DNA of 61,282 nt, taken from JBIOHJ01 sp044448905. GTDB taxonomy: Bacteria > Bacteroidota > Bacteroidia > AKYH767-A > OLB10. Position numbers and translations under genes: made by a program. Location: NCBI GenBank assembly GCA_044448905.1, contig JBIOHJ010000001.1:1-61282 (forward strand), in the 5' to 3' direction. A model generated the notes under the pieces. That model made no database searches. It had not been told where the DNA came from and saw nothing but the letters and a program-made list of their open reading frames with translations. Shown here one piece after another: positions 43,740 through 53,175 of the stretch (positions are counted from its first letter, which is position 1; each line of letters starts with the position of its first letter).

Positions 43740-45065
43740 ATGAAAAGCTTAATTTCAATTAGTAGTTTTTTAACCCTACTTTGTTCATGTACTACCATCA
43801 ACAAAACTATTGATTATACAAATTTATCCTCCGCTTCACTCACACAATGCAACGAAAAGCTGACCGAAGTGGTAGTTCAGGATTTGTTTAATCCGCCAGT
43901 GGCAAGCCGAATATATGCCTACCCGAATATTGCCGCTTATGAAACATTGATTAATGGCTACCCATCCTATCGTTCTTTTCATGGTCAGTTGAATGATATG
44001 ATACAAATGCCAGCGCCCGATAAAACGAAACAGTATGATTTTTCAATTGCTGCGCTATTTGCCTTTACCGAAGTGGCTAAAAAGCTTATTTATACTGAAT
44101 ACCTGTTTATTGATTATGAAAAATACCTTACCGACAGTTTACAAAAAATCACAGATGATGAACTTCTTGAAAATTCAATCAAATTTGGTAAACAGGTAGC
44201 CGATTCAATAAAAAAATGGGCGGCTAAAGACATGTTTAAAGAGACCCGTGGAATGACACGGTATAGCTTAATAGATTCGGCTTGGGCATGGAAACCTACT
44301 CCGCCCGATTACCTGCCTGCATTGGAACCTCACTGGGGAAAAGTAAGGCCTTTTGTAATAAAATCGCCTGATGATTTTTTAGTTTCTCCACCGCCCGTTT
44401 CATTTAGTAAAGATAAAAATAGCGAGCATTTTAAATTTACAAAAGAAGTATATGATTTTGTAAATAATACGAACGATGAGCTTAAAGACATTGCAGTGTT
44501 TTGGGATTGCAATCCTAATGTTTCAACACATACCGGTCATTTAACAATATTCAACCAAAAGATGACACCGGGAGGTCATTGGATTTCGATTGCATTACTT
44601 GCTTCGCGCATGAAAAATGCCAACATGATGCAAACTGCCGAAGCAGTTTCATGCACGGCAATTACTTTAGCCGATGCATTTATCAGCTGCTGGAATGCAA
44701 AATATAAATACAATACCATTCGCCCTGTAACAGAAATAACTGAAACCTTTGACCATAACTGGTTGCCTATGCTTCAAACACCACCGTTTCCAGAATATCC
44801 GAGCGGGCACAGCACTATTTCGGCAGCAGCGGCAATAATGCTGACCCATATTTATGGAGATAATTTTGCTTTTACAGATTCATCCGAAGCCCCGTTCGGT
44901 TTACCTATACGTAGCTTTACATCTTTCAACCAGGCAGCCGATGAAGTGAGCATAAGCAGGGTATATGGCGGCATCCATTATAGATTTTCCTGTGATGCAG
45001 CCAATAAAAACGGAAAAGAAATTGCATCTTATATCATCAATAATATAAAAACAAAAACACAATAA
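43740..45065 (+). CDS. vanadium haloperoxidase/PAP2-family lipoprotein
   Basis: A 441-residue protein with a lipobox-like LLCSC (Cys 17). The C-terminal half holds the three PAP2/vanadate-site motifs in order: KYKYNTIRP (Lys and Arg), YPSGHSTISAAAA (His) and SRVYGGIHYRFSCD (Arg and His). This is the vanadium-dependent haloperoxidase-like group of periplasmic phosphatases; phosphatase or haloperoxidase action cannot be told apart from the sequence. The N-terminal 200 residues are helical, as in the algal and bacterial haloperoxidase fold. Ends near the REP-like hairpins at 45081. Confidence 0.9.
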   Translation: MKSLISISSFLTLLCSCTTINKTIDYTNLSSASLTQCNEKLTEVVVQDLFNPPVASRIYAYPNIAAYETLINGYPSYRSFHGQLNDMIQMPAPDKTKQYDFSIAALFAFTEVAKKLIYTEYLFIDYEKYLTDSLQKITDDELLENSIKFGKQVADSIKKWAAKDMFKETRGMTRYSLIDSAWAWKPTPPDYLPALEPHWGKVRPFVIKSPDDFLVSPPPVSFSKDKNSEHFKFTKEVYDFVNNTNDELKDIAVFWDCNPNVSTHTGHLTIFNQKMTPGGHWISIALLASRMKNANMMQTAEAVSCTAITLADAFISCWNAKYKYNTIRPVTEITETFDHNWLPMLQTPPFPEYPSGHSTISAAAAIMLTHIYGDNFAFTDSSEAPFGLPIRSFTSFNQAADEVSISRVYGGIHYRFSCDAANKNGKEIASYIINNIKTKTQ

Positions 45066-45080
45066 TGTAACCGAACTCCC

Positions 45081-45204
45081 GGCAGGTTTAAAACACCTGT
45101 CAGGTTTTGTCCACCAGTTATTGCACTTGATACCTCGCGCAGCCGCTACCAGGTTTCAGAAGAATAAAACCTTACAGGAATCCGCCAACTGGCGGATAAC
45201 CTGT
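45081..45204. repeat. CCTGTCAGG-type hairpins in the spacer
   Basis: GGCAGGT-TTAAAAC-ACCTGTC (45081-45101) is followed by AGGTTTTG and can end transcription from 43740. Further on, ATCCGCC-AACT-GGCGGAT and a second AACCTGTCAGGATT complete a set of inverted and direct copies. A related pair, CCTGACGGG and CCCGTCAGG, lies at 59379-59406. The rest of the spacer to 45311 shows no gene. Confidence 0.6.
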
Positions 45205-45311
45205 CAGGATTAAACACAAGTTAACACACAGAGCGAAAATCAAAAAAAAATTCTTACTTTTTTACTTTAATCACAAAAGCATCAAAGCTTTTCATATTTT
45301 GGAAAACATGC

Positions 45312-46142
45312 CTAATGATTTCGCTGAGAAATAAAGCCCCGGATTATATTAATTGCCGCAACCGCAAAAAACAATGCACCCAGCATAGCTACCACCGATG
45401 AGCCAGCAGGAAAATCAAAATTGTAGGAAACATTCAAACCGAAGAATGCACCGGCAATGCTGATAAGCAAGGCAATAATAAAAACAAAAATATTTTTCCG
45501 CGAAAGCATAATAGCGCACACAGCAGGAATAATGAGATAAGCAAATACAGGAATCACGCCATTGGACCGTACCGCAAACACTATGGAAAGCCCTATGGAA
45601 ATGTAAAAAAGAAAATTCCACAGGTTAAAAACGGTTTGATTTTGCATTTCGTTATTTTCATACTGCCGGGTAAGAGCTAAAAACTTTTTGCGGAAAATAA
45701 TATGCAGCAGCGCAATAACTCCGAACACAATTGCAATAAGCTTAATCTGCTCATCGCTCACCGAAAGAATATTTCCGAACAATACTTCCTGGATATCCGA
45801 ATCGCCATGCGGAGACTTTGAAATAAGCATCACAGTTACCGCTGAAGCCACAGCATAAATAATCCCGATGATGGCTTCCTGCTTAAGCCGCTTATCGCGG
45901 ATGTTGATAAACGACATCAGGAATGCACCGACTAAAGTAAATAATATAGGGATTACGGTTTTTCCTTTGTCGATGTAATCGGAATACGCCACGCCAAGCG
46001 AAGAAATTTGCCCGAGCGCAAGGTCAACAAAAACAATTCCGCGGCCTACTACATGCACGCCAAGATAAGATAACATTAAGCCGGTAATCACGCTCAGGAT
46101 AAATGCCTGCGTGATGAATTCTAATTTGAACATTTCGAACAT
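45312..46142 (-). CDS. znuB: zinc/manganese ABC transporter permease
   Basis: A 276-residue inner-membrane permease of the ABC-3 (ZnuB/MntB/TroC) family, with about eight hydrophobic spans and the typical AFILSVITGLMLSYLGVHVVGRGIVFVDLALGQISSLG start, quoted here in part as SYLGVHVVGRG and DLALGQISSLG. The acidic and His-bearing loop SKSPHGDSDIQEVLFGNIL is present. It works with the substrate-binding protein encoded 47 bases upstream. No ATPase (ZnuC) gene lies in the cluster, so that subunit must come from elsewhere. Zinc is more likely than manganese given the His-rich genes upstream. Confidence 0.88.
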   Translation of the reverse strand: MFEMFKLEFITQAFILSVITGLMLSYLGVHVVGRGIVFVDLALGQISSLGVAYSDYIDKGKTVIPILFTLVGAFLMSFINIRDKRLKQEAIIGIIYAVASAVTVMLISKSPHGDSDIQEVLFGNILSVSDEQIKLIAIVFGVIALLHIIFRKKFLALTRQYENNEMQNQTVFNLWNFLFYISIGLSIVFAVRSNGVIPVFAYLIIPAVCAIMLSRKNIFVFIIALLISIAGAFFGLNVSYNFDFPAGSSVVAMLGALFFAVAAINIIRGFISQRNH

Positions 46143-46189
46143 GGGAGGAGTGTTTAATGTTGAATGCTTATTGATTAATGTTTTGTGAT

Positions 46190-47110
46190 TTATTTTAATG
46201 CTTCAACCAGCTTGTTAATATTATAATCAAACACATCAAAATAATTTTTTACTGCATCGAATGCACCGGTTGAAGTAGCAAGCACCAATGTTTTTGCATT
46301 GGTTTGCTTTGCCACTACATCCGAAGAAGATGTTGTAAAGTATGGCGATGAAATAATGACTTTGATGCCATTGCTTTTCACTTCACCGATAATTTTTACA
46401 AGTTGTGATGGCGTTGGGGGGATGCCGGGTTTGGGTTCCAGGAAATCAACAATCTTTAATCCAAACCTGTTTTCAAAATAACACCACTCATTGTGATAAG
46501 CAATTATTTTCGCTCCTTTAAATGGTAACATTTTAGCAGACCATTCTTTCAGCTTCAAATCAATTTTATCATTGAATGTTTTGAGGTTGGCTTCAAAATA
46601 ATTTTTATTCCCGGGAGAAATTCTTATAAGCCCTTCGCAGATATTTTTTGCAATCACTTTCCCGTTCAACGGATCGAGCCAGTAATGCGGATTGCCGTAA
46701 ATATGAATATCGCCTTCTGCACGGTTAATGCTTGAAGGGACCTGCATGAGTGGAACATTCTCCGATGCATCCACATAGCCGGGGTTTCCTTTTTGAATTT
46801 TATTATTGCGCGAACTTGCCAATAAGGAAGGCGACCAGCCCATTTCTAAATCCAGCCCGATGGTAACAAACATATCAGCAGTGGAAAGTTTAATAATGTA
46901 GCTGGGCTTCGGGTCAACAAAATGCGGGTTCTGATATCCTGTTGCAATAGCAAATGCTTCCACTTTATCTCCCCCGATAAATTCTGTAATGCTTTTTAAA
47001 TCGGTTAATGTGGTAACTACTTTAATAGGCCTCACCCCTGACCCCTCTCCAAAAGAGAGGGGAATAGCTACTGTCATTAATAAAGCGATTGTTATAATTT
47101 TATTTTTCAT
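46190..47110 (-). CDS. znuA: zinc-type ABC transporter substrate-binding protein
   Basis: A 306-residue periplasmic metal-binding protein of the ZnuA/TroA family. Candidate metal ligands are His in NPHFVDPKPS, His in GNPHYWLDP, His in IAYHNEWCYF and an acidic residue near the C-terminus. ATG 47110 is chosen: it opens a normal signal peptide (MKNKIITIALLMTVA), whereas the ATG at 47161 overlaps the porin gene. The residues after the hydrophobic core (PLSFGEGSGVRP) are encoded by a dispersed repeat (47030-47062) and replace the usual short cleavage region, so processing may be unusual. Confidence 0.9.
   Translation of the reverse strand: MKNKIITIALLMTVAIPLSFGEGSGVRPIKVVTTLTDLKSITEFIGGDKVEAFAIATGYQNPHFVDPKPSYIIKLSTADMFVTIGLDLEMGWSPSLLASSRNNKIQKGNPGYVDASENVPLMQVPSSINRAEGDIHIYGNPHYWLDPLNGKVIAKNICEGLIRISPGNKNYFEANLKTFNDKIDLKLKEWSAKMLPFKGAKIIAYHNEWCYFENRFGLKIVDFLEPKPGIPPTPSQLVKIIGEVKSNGIKVIISSPYFTTSSSDVVAKQTNAKTLVLATSTGAFDAVKNYFDVFDYNINKLVEALK
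47030..47062 (-). repeat. dispersed repeat coding for the signal-peptide junction
   Basis: The plus strand reads CCTCACCCCTGACCCCTCTC then CAAAA then GAGAGGGG. It contains a perfect hairpin CCCCTCTC-CAAAA-GAGAGGGG (47042-47062). From general knowledge, this sequence (reading CCCTCTC...GGTCAGGGGTGAGG on the other strand) is a very common spacer repeat in many bacteria. Here it is in frame and gives PLSFGEGSGVR. Confidence 0.65.
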
Positions 47111-47132
47111 TTTTTTTTGTTTTGATACTAGT

Positions 47133-48269
47133 TTAATACTGATGTGCTCCATGACTTCCAATTACAAATATCCACCGCAACAGCACCTGGTAATTTCTTT
47201 CTGCGGAATTAATTGAAGTTGTTTTTCCTTCAATTTCAATTTTTTGAAATTCGGTTGCATACCAGCCGGCAGTTACCGATTCCGATTGCTGCTTGTAATC
47301 ATTATCGAAAGGAAGATTGGAATAATCGTACCGTGCAGTAACAAACCAGCGTTTTGCAACCTGATAAATTATCAATGAGTAAAATCCGAAAGAATTAATA
47401 GTATTTAATTCGTTCGTTTTTGCATTGCTGTAATAAAACTCGCTTTGCCAGGTAAATGATTTATAGGTATTCATCTGGAGCGGCTTCCATTTGTATGTTA
47501 AATCGCCTGCTAAAATATTTGTAGTAAAAGCTGAGTCGTTTTCCCCGGAAATTCCTGTAATGCCTAATTCAAGAGTGGTGTTCTGATTCAGGTCCCAGAA
47601 ATTTTTCAGGTGAGCAAGTTTCAGTAAATCAGTTTTTGAACTATGCACGAAGCTTGGGTTTTCGTGTGGACCATCCGTCAGCTCAAAAGTGAGTTCCTGA
47701 TAAAATTTATTATTAGGAATCAGCCAGCTTAACGAAAGCCCGTCATCTTTCAATCCTTCATCGCCAAAATAATTTACATACGCATCGGGCATAGAAATAA
47801 ACGGCAGCGCATGCCCGTGAACAGGGTTTATCCTGCCGAGCATGTTCTTGAACCTTCCGGCTTTTAATTGAAGATGTGCGGGCAATGATAAAGTGGTGAG
47901 ATACCCTTCTTCAATTTCACCTGTGAATTCTCCCGTTTCAGAATTTCTTGCAACCGAGTAAAAGAAATCGGCTTTTGCATACGGATCAATTACTGACTGA
48001 AAAGAAAATTCAGTTTCTTCCATATTAAAATTCAATTTCCGCGATTCACTGCTTATATAATGAGCACGAAAATCACCAATGACACTGATGTTGGGGTTTG
48101 AAGAAATCCCTGTTCGCACCGTTGTTCCTGCGACAGGAGCTTGATTTGAATTTAACTGCTGATCTATTATTTGTTTAAGCAAAACTGAATCCACTGCTGC
48201 GGAATCATTCTGCGCTTCTGCATGGTATTGAAGCAGGATTAATATTGAAATAAGAATATATGTTCGCAT
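47133..48269 (-). CDS. outer-membrane porin-like protein of the metal cluster
   Basis: A 378-residue protein with signal peptide MRTYILISILILLQYHAEA (1-19) and a barrel-like mature part with alternating strands and many aromatic residues. The segment FKNMLGRINPVHGHALPFISMPD and the His-bearing end GSHGAHQY suggest metal binding. It resembles phosphate-selective-porin-type barrels seen next to zinc permeases in Bacteroidota. It lies between the His/Cys-rich small protein and the binding protein on one strand, so it is probably the outer-membrane step of the same uptake route. The C-terminus lacks the usual terminal Phe. Confidence 0.8.
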   Translation of the reverse strand: MRTYILISILILLQYHAEAQNDSAAVDSVLLKQIIDQQLNSNQAPVAGTTVRTGISSNPNISVIGDFRAHYISSESRKLNFNMEETEFSFQSVIDPYAKADFFYSVARNSETGEFTGEIEEGYLTTLSLPAHLQLKAGRFKNMLGRINPVHGHALPFISMPDAYVNYFGDEGLKDDGLSLSWLIPNNKFYQELTFELTDGPHENPSFVHSSKTDLLKLAHLKNFWDLNQNTTLELGITGISGENDSAFTTNILAGDLTYKWKPLQMNTYKSFTWQSEFYYSNAKTNELNTINSFGFYSLIIYQVAKRWFVTARYDYSNLPFDNDYKQQSESVTAGWYATEFQKIEIEGKTTSINSAERNYQVLLRWIFVIGSHGAHQY

Positions 48270-48364
48270 ATTTGATTTTCATTTTTATTAATTAATAAAA
48301 TTGTGAACTGGTTCAAAGATTTTGCAACAAAATCCCTGAACAACAAGAATGCGCTGAAAAAATT

Positions 48365-48700
48365 TCAGCTTAAAAGAGAAATTGCAGGAGGCCCTCTTAT
48401 TTCAAGCGAACGAAAAACATCGAAAGAAAAATCAATAACTGAAAAATTATATTTTGCGGTAATAAAACAAATTGCACTAAAATCAATATTGGAATTCGTA
48501 TCGGAAAAAGGAGAAATGAAAACCTGTAATATATCGCAGTGATGATGAATGTTGCCTACTGCATCACTACTGTTAGCACAATGAATTAAGTCAATGGTAT
48601 CGGCATGGCATGAAAACTCATGCACCAGCTCCTTAGGGATAATAAAAAGCGAACTGGTAAATAATAGAAAAACTGCAATATGTTTCTTAATGCAATTCAA
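48365..48700 (-). CDS. small exported His/Cys-rich protein of the metal cluster
   Basis: A 111-residue protein with a signal or anchor sequence (KKHIAVFLLFTSSLFII) and a cluster of possible metal ligands: H27, C31, H32, H40, C41, H52, H53, H54, C55 (HEFSCHADT, IHCANS, IHHHC). The C-terminal RGPPAIS is, to my memory, a recurring end of small unnamed Bacteroidota proteins found upstream of metal transport genes. I infer a periplasmic or surface metal carrier or sensor. The plus-strand reading frame 48303-48542 overlaps it but lacks such features. It is the first gene of the cluster that runs to 45312. Confidence 0.7.
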   Translation of the reverse strand: MNCIKKHIAVFLLFTSSLFIIPKELVHEFSCHADTIDLIHCANSSDAVGNIHHHCDILQVFISPFSDTNSNIDFSAICFITAKYNFSVIDFSFDVFRSLEIRGPPAISLLS

Positions 48701-48743
48701 AATAAGATGAAAGGAAAAACAAAAGTAATGAAAATAATGAGCG

Positions 48744-48776
48744 AAAAAAAATCCCGCCAGCTTATGTGACGGGATT
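48744..48776 (-). terminator. terminator of the ribonucleotide reductase transcript
   Basis: On the minus strand AATCCCG-TCACATAAGCTGG-CGGGATT, with extra CA-TG pairing inside, is followed by eight T. It lies 22 bases after the nrdA stop (48799) and 43 bases before the start of the His/Cys-rich gene. Confidence 0.8.
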
Positions 48777-48798
48777 AAATTTTATTGTAGTCAGTATT

Positions 48799-51201
48799 TC
48801 AGCTTCCGCATACTTCGCAATCATCTTTATTATCAAGCGAACAACTGATTTCGGTTAAGGCTTCTTCTTTGACAACGCCTGTAATTACTTCGTTGCCGTT
48901 GTTATTGTTCACAATGTTATGATTGCTGTGACCTTCAACAGTAAACTTAATGGCATCGGTTGCGGATTTGGTGCGCAGATAATACATGCCGGTTTTTAAT
49001 CCTTTTTTCCAGCCGTAAAAATGCATGGAGGATAGTTTTGCAAAATTCGGATCGGATATAAATAAGTTGAGCGACTGGCTTTGGCAAATATAAGCGCCAC
49101 GGTCGGCAGCCATATCAATAAGCGAACGCTGCTTTATTTCCCAAACTGTTTTATAAATGTCTTTGATATTTTGGGGAATGGAATCAATATCCTGGATGGA
49201 GCCGTTAGCTCCAATAACTTTATTTTTCAGATCATCGTTCCATAAACCAAGATTTACCAGGTCTTTCAACAGATGTTTATTGACGATTACGTATTCGCCT
49301 GATAAAACCCTGCGCGTATAAATATTGGACGTATATGGTTCGAAACATTCGTTGTTGCCAAGAATTTGCGAAGTAGATGCTGTAGGCATCGGGGCAATGA
49401 GCAGTGAATTATACACTCCGTATTTTTTTATTTCTTCACGAAGCACCTCCCATTCCCATCCTGTATCGGGCTTGACGTTCCACATATCGAATTGCAAAAT
49501 CCCCTGCGAAATTGGTGAGCCTTCGTACGAAGAATACGGGCCGTGAATTTTCGCTAGATCTTTAGAAGCCGTTAATGCCGCATAGTAAATGGTTTCAAAA
49601 ATTTCGCGGTTCAGGTTGCGCGCTTCTTCCGATTCAAACGGGTAACGCATCAATATAAATGCATCAGCTAAGCCCTGCACACCAATTCCAATAGGCCGAT
49701 GGCGCATATTGCTGTTGCGCGCCTGTTCGATGGGATAATAATTTATGTCAATTATCTTGTTCAGGTTTTTTGTAATCGCATACGTGATTTCAAATAACCG
49801 CTGATAATCGAATACACCGGGCTTTCCGTTTGCGGGAGTTACAAACCGAGGCAATGCAATGGAGGCAAGATTGCAAACCGCAACTTCGTCCTTTGACGTA
49901 AACTCAACTATTTCGGTGCAGAGGTTGGAGCTTTTTATGGTGCCGAGATTCTTTTGATTTGATTTTTCGTTGCACGCATCTTTAAAAAGAATATAAGGCG
50001 TTCCGGTTTCGATTTGCGATTCGAGAATAGCGGACCATAATTCGCGTGCTTTAACTGATTTCCGCTGCTTGCCTTCCTGTTCGTATTTTGTATAGAGCAC
50101 TTCGAATTCTGCACCATAAGAATCGGAAAGACCAGGAGCTTCATTCGGGCAGAACAAACTCCATTCGCCTTCTTCTTCAACCCGCTTCATAAATAAATCA
50201 GGAACCCATAATGCGAAAAATAAATCGCGCGCACGCATTTCTTCTTTACCGTGGTTTTTCTTTAAATCTAAAAATTCAAAAATATCAGAATGCCAGGGCT
50301 CAAGATAAATTGCAAAAGAACCCTTGCGTTTACCACCGCCCTGGTCAACATAACGGGCTGTGTCATTAAACACGCGAAGCATCGGAATAATACCATTTGA
50401 AGTTCCGTTCGTACCGCGAATGTAAGAGCCGGTAGCACGGATGTTATGAATGCTCAGCCCGATTCCTCCTGCTGATTGCGAAATTTTTGCGCACTGGTGC
50501 AATGTTTCGTAAATTCCGTCAATACTGTCATCCTGCATTGTTAAAAGAAAACAAGATGAAAGCTGCGGCTTTGGTGTTCCGGCATTAAATAAAGTAGGTG
50601 TTGCATGAGTAAACCAGCGTTCGCTCATTAAATTATACGTTTCAATAGCCGACTCAATATCTTCTTTATGAATTCCAACTGACACACGCATGAGCATGTG
50701 CTGCGGACGTTCCACCACATGGCCATTTAATTTTAACAGGTAGGATTTTTCGAGTGTTTTGAAACCAAAAAAATCATATCCGAAATCGCGATCATAAATA
50801 ATTGTTGAATCCAGGAGCTGCGCATTTTTTTTAATGACGTGATACACATCATCAGCAAGCAGCGCTGCTTTTTTTCCGGTTTTGGGATCCATGTAATTAT
50901 GCAGATCGCTCATGGTTTCCGAAAAACTTTTCTTGGTGTTTTTGTGAAGGTTGCTTACCGCAATACGCGAAGCAAGCAAGGCATAGTCGGGGTGGCGAAC
51001 AGTTAACGATGCGGCTATTTCTGCAGCAAGATTATCCAGTTCGCTTGTGGTTACCCCGTCATAAACGCCTTCAATAACTTTTTGCGCAACCATAATTGGC
51101 TGCACATGCTCCGATAATCCATAGCAGAGCTTTTGAATACGCGCTGTGATTTTATCAAATTTCACAGACTCTTGTTTTCCGTCTCTCTTTACAACGTACA
51201 T
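48799..51201 (-). CDS. nrdA: ribonucleoside-diphosphate reductase, alpha chain
   Basis: An 800-residue class I catalytic subunit that makes deoxyribonucleotides. An ATP-cone (1-90, [20 protein letters not shown] shortened) gives dATP feedback control. Active-site residues are visible: Cys in [11 protein letters not shown], the NxCxE set in [11 protein letters not shown], its partner Cys in [10 protein letters not shown], the radical-path Tyr pair in GMYYLRT and the redox Cys pair CEVCGS at the end. Length and motif order are normal. nrdB lies 92 bases upstream on the same strand; a strong terminator follows. No intein or insertion. Confidence 0.96.
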   Translation of the reverse strand: MYVVKRDGKQESVKFDKITARIQKLCYGLSEHVQPIMVAQKVIEGVYDGVTTSELDNLAAEIAASLTVRHPDYALLASRIAVSNLHKNTKKSFSETMSDLHNYMDPKTGKKAALLADDVYHVIKKNAQLLDSTIIYDRDFGYDFFGFKTLEKSYLLKLNGHVVERPQHMLMRVSVGIHKEDIESAIETYNLMSERWFTHATPTLFNAGTPKPQLSSCFLLTMQDDSIDGIYETLHQCAKISQSAGGIGLSIHNIRATGSYIRGTNGTSNGIIPMLRVFNDTARYVDQGGGKRKGSFAIYLEPWHSDIFEFLDLKKNHGKEEMRARDLFFALWVPDLFMKRVEEEGEWSLFCPNEAPGLSDSYGAEFEVLYTKYEQEGKQRKSVKARELWSAILESQIETGTPYILFKDACNEKSNQKNLGTIKSSNLCTEIVEFTSKDEVAVCNLASIALPRFVTPANGKPGVFDYQRLFEITYAITKNLNKIIDINYYPIEQARNSNMRHRPIGIGVQGLADAFILMRYPFESEEARNLNREIFETIYYAALTASKDLAKIHGPYSSYEGSPISQGILQFDMWNVKPDTGWEWEVLREEIKKYGVYNSLLIAPMPTASTSQILGNNECFEPYTSNIYTRRVLSGEYVIVNKHLLKDLVNLGLWNDDLKNKVIGANGSIQDIDSIPQNIKDIYKTVWEIKQRSLIDMAADRGAYICQSQSLNLFISDPNFAKLSSMHFYGWKKGLKTGMYYLRTKSATDAIKFTVEGHSNHNIVNNNNGNEVITGVVKEEALTEISCSLDNKDDCEVCGS

Positions 51202-51293
51202 AATTTAGTGTTTAGGTTTGGTTAAAAGAAGTATCAAGTATCAAGACAAAAAAAATGTTAGGTTTTTTCTTATATCTTGATGCTTAGGTTTAA

Positions 51294-52253
51294 TTAAAAA
51301 TCCTCGTCAAATTTTATCATCTGGTGTTCCTTATTAACATTCACTCCTGATTTTTTGTATTCAGAAACTCTTTTCTCAAAGAAATTGGTTTTCCCCTGTA
51401 ATGAAATCATTTCCATGAAATCAAACGGGTTGAGTGAATTATAAATTTTAGAATAGCCCAAAGACGCCAGTAAGCGGTCGGCTACAAATTCAATATATTG
51501 GCACATCAGTTTTGCATTCATGCCAATCAGTGAAACCGGTAATGCATCGGTAACAAATTCATGTTCGCAGGCTACGGCATCTTTAATGATAGAATGTACC
51601 TGCTCCTGGGATAATTTAGTTTTAAGCATACCATATAATAAGCATGCAAAATCGCAATGCAAGCCTTCGTCACGCGAGATGAGCTCGTTCGAAAAACTTA
51701 AGCCTGGCATCAATCCTCTTTTTTTCAGCCAAAAGATTGAGCAGAAACTTCCGCTGAAGAAAATTCCTTCCACAGCTGCAAAGGCAACCAGCCTTTCGGC
51801 AAAGCTGCCGTTATTAATCCATGTTAATGCCCACTGCGCTTTTTTCTGAACGCAGGGTACCGTATCAATGGCATGAAATAAACGGGTCTTTTCTTTGGGG
51901 TCCTTTATATAAGCGTCTATTAATAAGGAGTAGGTTTCGGACTGTATGTTCTCCATCATTATCTGGAAACCATAAAAGCACCGGGCTTCCGGAAGCTGAA
52001 CTTCCTTCATAAAATTTACAGCCAGGTTTTCGTTTACAATTCCATCGCTGGCCGCAAAAAAAGCAAGCACATGTTTTATAAAATGACGTTCGTCATCGTT
52101 CAACCGTTCCCAGTCTTTCAGGTCGGGATGAAGGTCAATTTCTTCGGCTGTCCAAAATCCGGCTTCATGCTTTTTATACATGTCCCATATTTCAGGATAT
52201 CTGATTGGTAATAATACAAAGCGGTCTTTGTTTTCTTCTAAGAGTACTTCCAT
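51294..52253 (-). CDS. nrdB: ribonucleoside-diphosphate reductase, beta chain, ligand variant
   Basis: A 319-residue ferritin-like class I radical subunit. By alignment with mouse R2, the metal ligands are D70, E101, position 104, E162, E196 and H199, and the radical Tyr is Y108. Position 104, a His in every R2 sequence I can recall (ENIHSETY), is Gln here (ENIQSETY, codon CAG at 51944-51942). All other ligands and Y108 are kept, and the rest of the protein ([23 protein letters not shown] shortened) is canonical. The Gln could change the metal or the radical chemistry, or be a sequence error. No ATP-cone is present. It precedes nrdA. Confidence 0.94.
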   Translation of the reverse strand: MEVLLEENKDRFVLLPIRYPEIWDMYKKHEAGFWTAEEIDLHPDLKDWERLNDDERHFIKHVLAFFAASDGIVNENLAVNFMKEVQLPEARCFYGFQIMMENIQSETYSLLIDAYIKDPKEKTRLFHAIDTVPCVQKKAQWALTWINNGSFAERLVAFAAVEGIFFSGSFCSIFWLKKRGLMPGLSFSNELISRDEGLHCDFACLLYGMLKTKLSQEQVHSIIKDAVACEHEFVTDALPVSLIGMNAKLMCQYIEFVADRLLASLGYSKIYNSLNPFDFMEMISLQGKTNFFEKRVSEYKKSGVNVNKEHQMIKFDEDF

Positions 52254-52545
52254 AATGTTTAAAAAAGTTTGTGGTTAAAGGTTTAGGTCAATGTTAGGTG
52301 GGCAAAATTTCAGGAGACTTTTTTGGTCTCAATGCTGTTTACACTCGATAAGATTTTAAATTTGAATAAGGACTAACAAAAATTTTTTACTAAAAAACCT
52401 GTTTTATTTCCGTTCACAAAACTCATTAAAAGTACAGGTTAAAACAAACTAATTTTATGAACATTGGTTGATTTTTATCAACAAAACATACGTTGAAAAT
52501 TATTTAAAAATATTTATTTGATATCAATTAAAAAATATCTATGCA
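52254..52545. other. spacer upstream of nrdB with inverted repeat
   Basis: No gene in 292 bases. GAGAC-TTTTTTG-GTCTC (52314-52330) is a perfect 5-bp hairpin about 60 bases upstream of nrdB and could be part of its leader or control region. I see no convincing NrdR-box pair (ACACwATATsTwGT-type). Confidence 0.4.
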
Positions 52546-53127
52546 TCAGAGAGGCTGTTTCTCCAATGCCTTGCTGGCAGCGAGTTTGAGCTGGTTAAAC
52601 CAGGTTGTGCCATATTTACGCAACAAAGAATTTTTTACGAACATGTAAACGGGCATTTTTAATTTTTTTCCCAACTGACAGGCGTGACTGCAAATTTCCC
52701 ACTCATGATAATTTACCGCTTCATAGTTTTTATATTTTGTAATGCGAACAGGATAGAGGTGGCAGGAAATGGGCTTTTGAAAATTTATTTTTTTTTCGCT
52801 GTGCGCTTTTTCGATTCCGCATTGGGCGATTCCATTTTTATAAATCGTGTACGCGCAAGCTCCATTTCCATTTATCAAAGGAGTAACAAAATCTCCATCA
52901 GTGTCTTTTACATACATACCATCTTTTTCAAGTGTTTCAATTCCTTCTTTAGTAAGATAAGGTTTTACATCTTCATAAATATCTTCGAGAATTTTCAGTT
53001 CGTTGTTTTCGAGCGGTGCACCGGATACTCCTTCCACACAGCAGGCTCCTTTGCATTTATTCAAATCGCAAACAAATTTCTCCCTGATCAATTCATCCGA
53101 AACAAGAGTATTACCAATAGCAATCAT
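52546..53127 (-). CDS. DUF3109 cysteine-cluster protein
   Basis: A 193-residue cytosolic protein of the DUF3109 family, related to the YkgJ/UPF0153 zinc- or iron-chelating Cys-cluster proteins. The Cys set is CDLNKCKGACCVEG (19-32), then CAYTIYKNGIAQCGIEKAH and ISCHLYPVRI, and a late CSHACQLGK, so a metal or iron-sulfur site is likely. The family is nearly universal in Bacteroidota; the role is unknown. It lies downstream of the WD40 gene on the same strand with 48 bases between them. Confidence 0.92.
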   Translation of the reverse strand: MIAIGNTLVSDELIREKFVCDLNKCKGACCVEGVSGAPLENNELKILEDIYEDVKPYLTKEGIETLEKDGMYVKDTDGDFVTPLINGNGACAYTIYKNGIAQCGIEKAHSEKKINFQKPISCHLYPVRITKYKNYEAVNYHEWEICSHACQLGKKLKMPVYMFVKNSLLRKYGTTWFNQLKLAASKALEKQPL

Positions 53128-53175
53128 CTTCGATTTTTTTAAGGAGTGTAAAAGTAATCAAGTAAGCTTCACTAA

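Noticed and set aside
48303..48542. Plus-strand frame of 79 residues
   Set aside because: Overlaps the minus-strand His/Cys-rich exported protein, which has a signal sequence and fits the neighbouring cluster.
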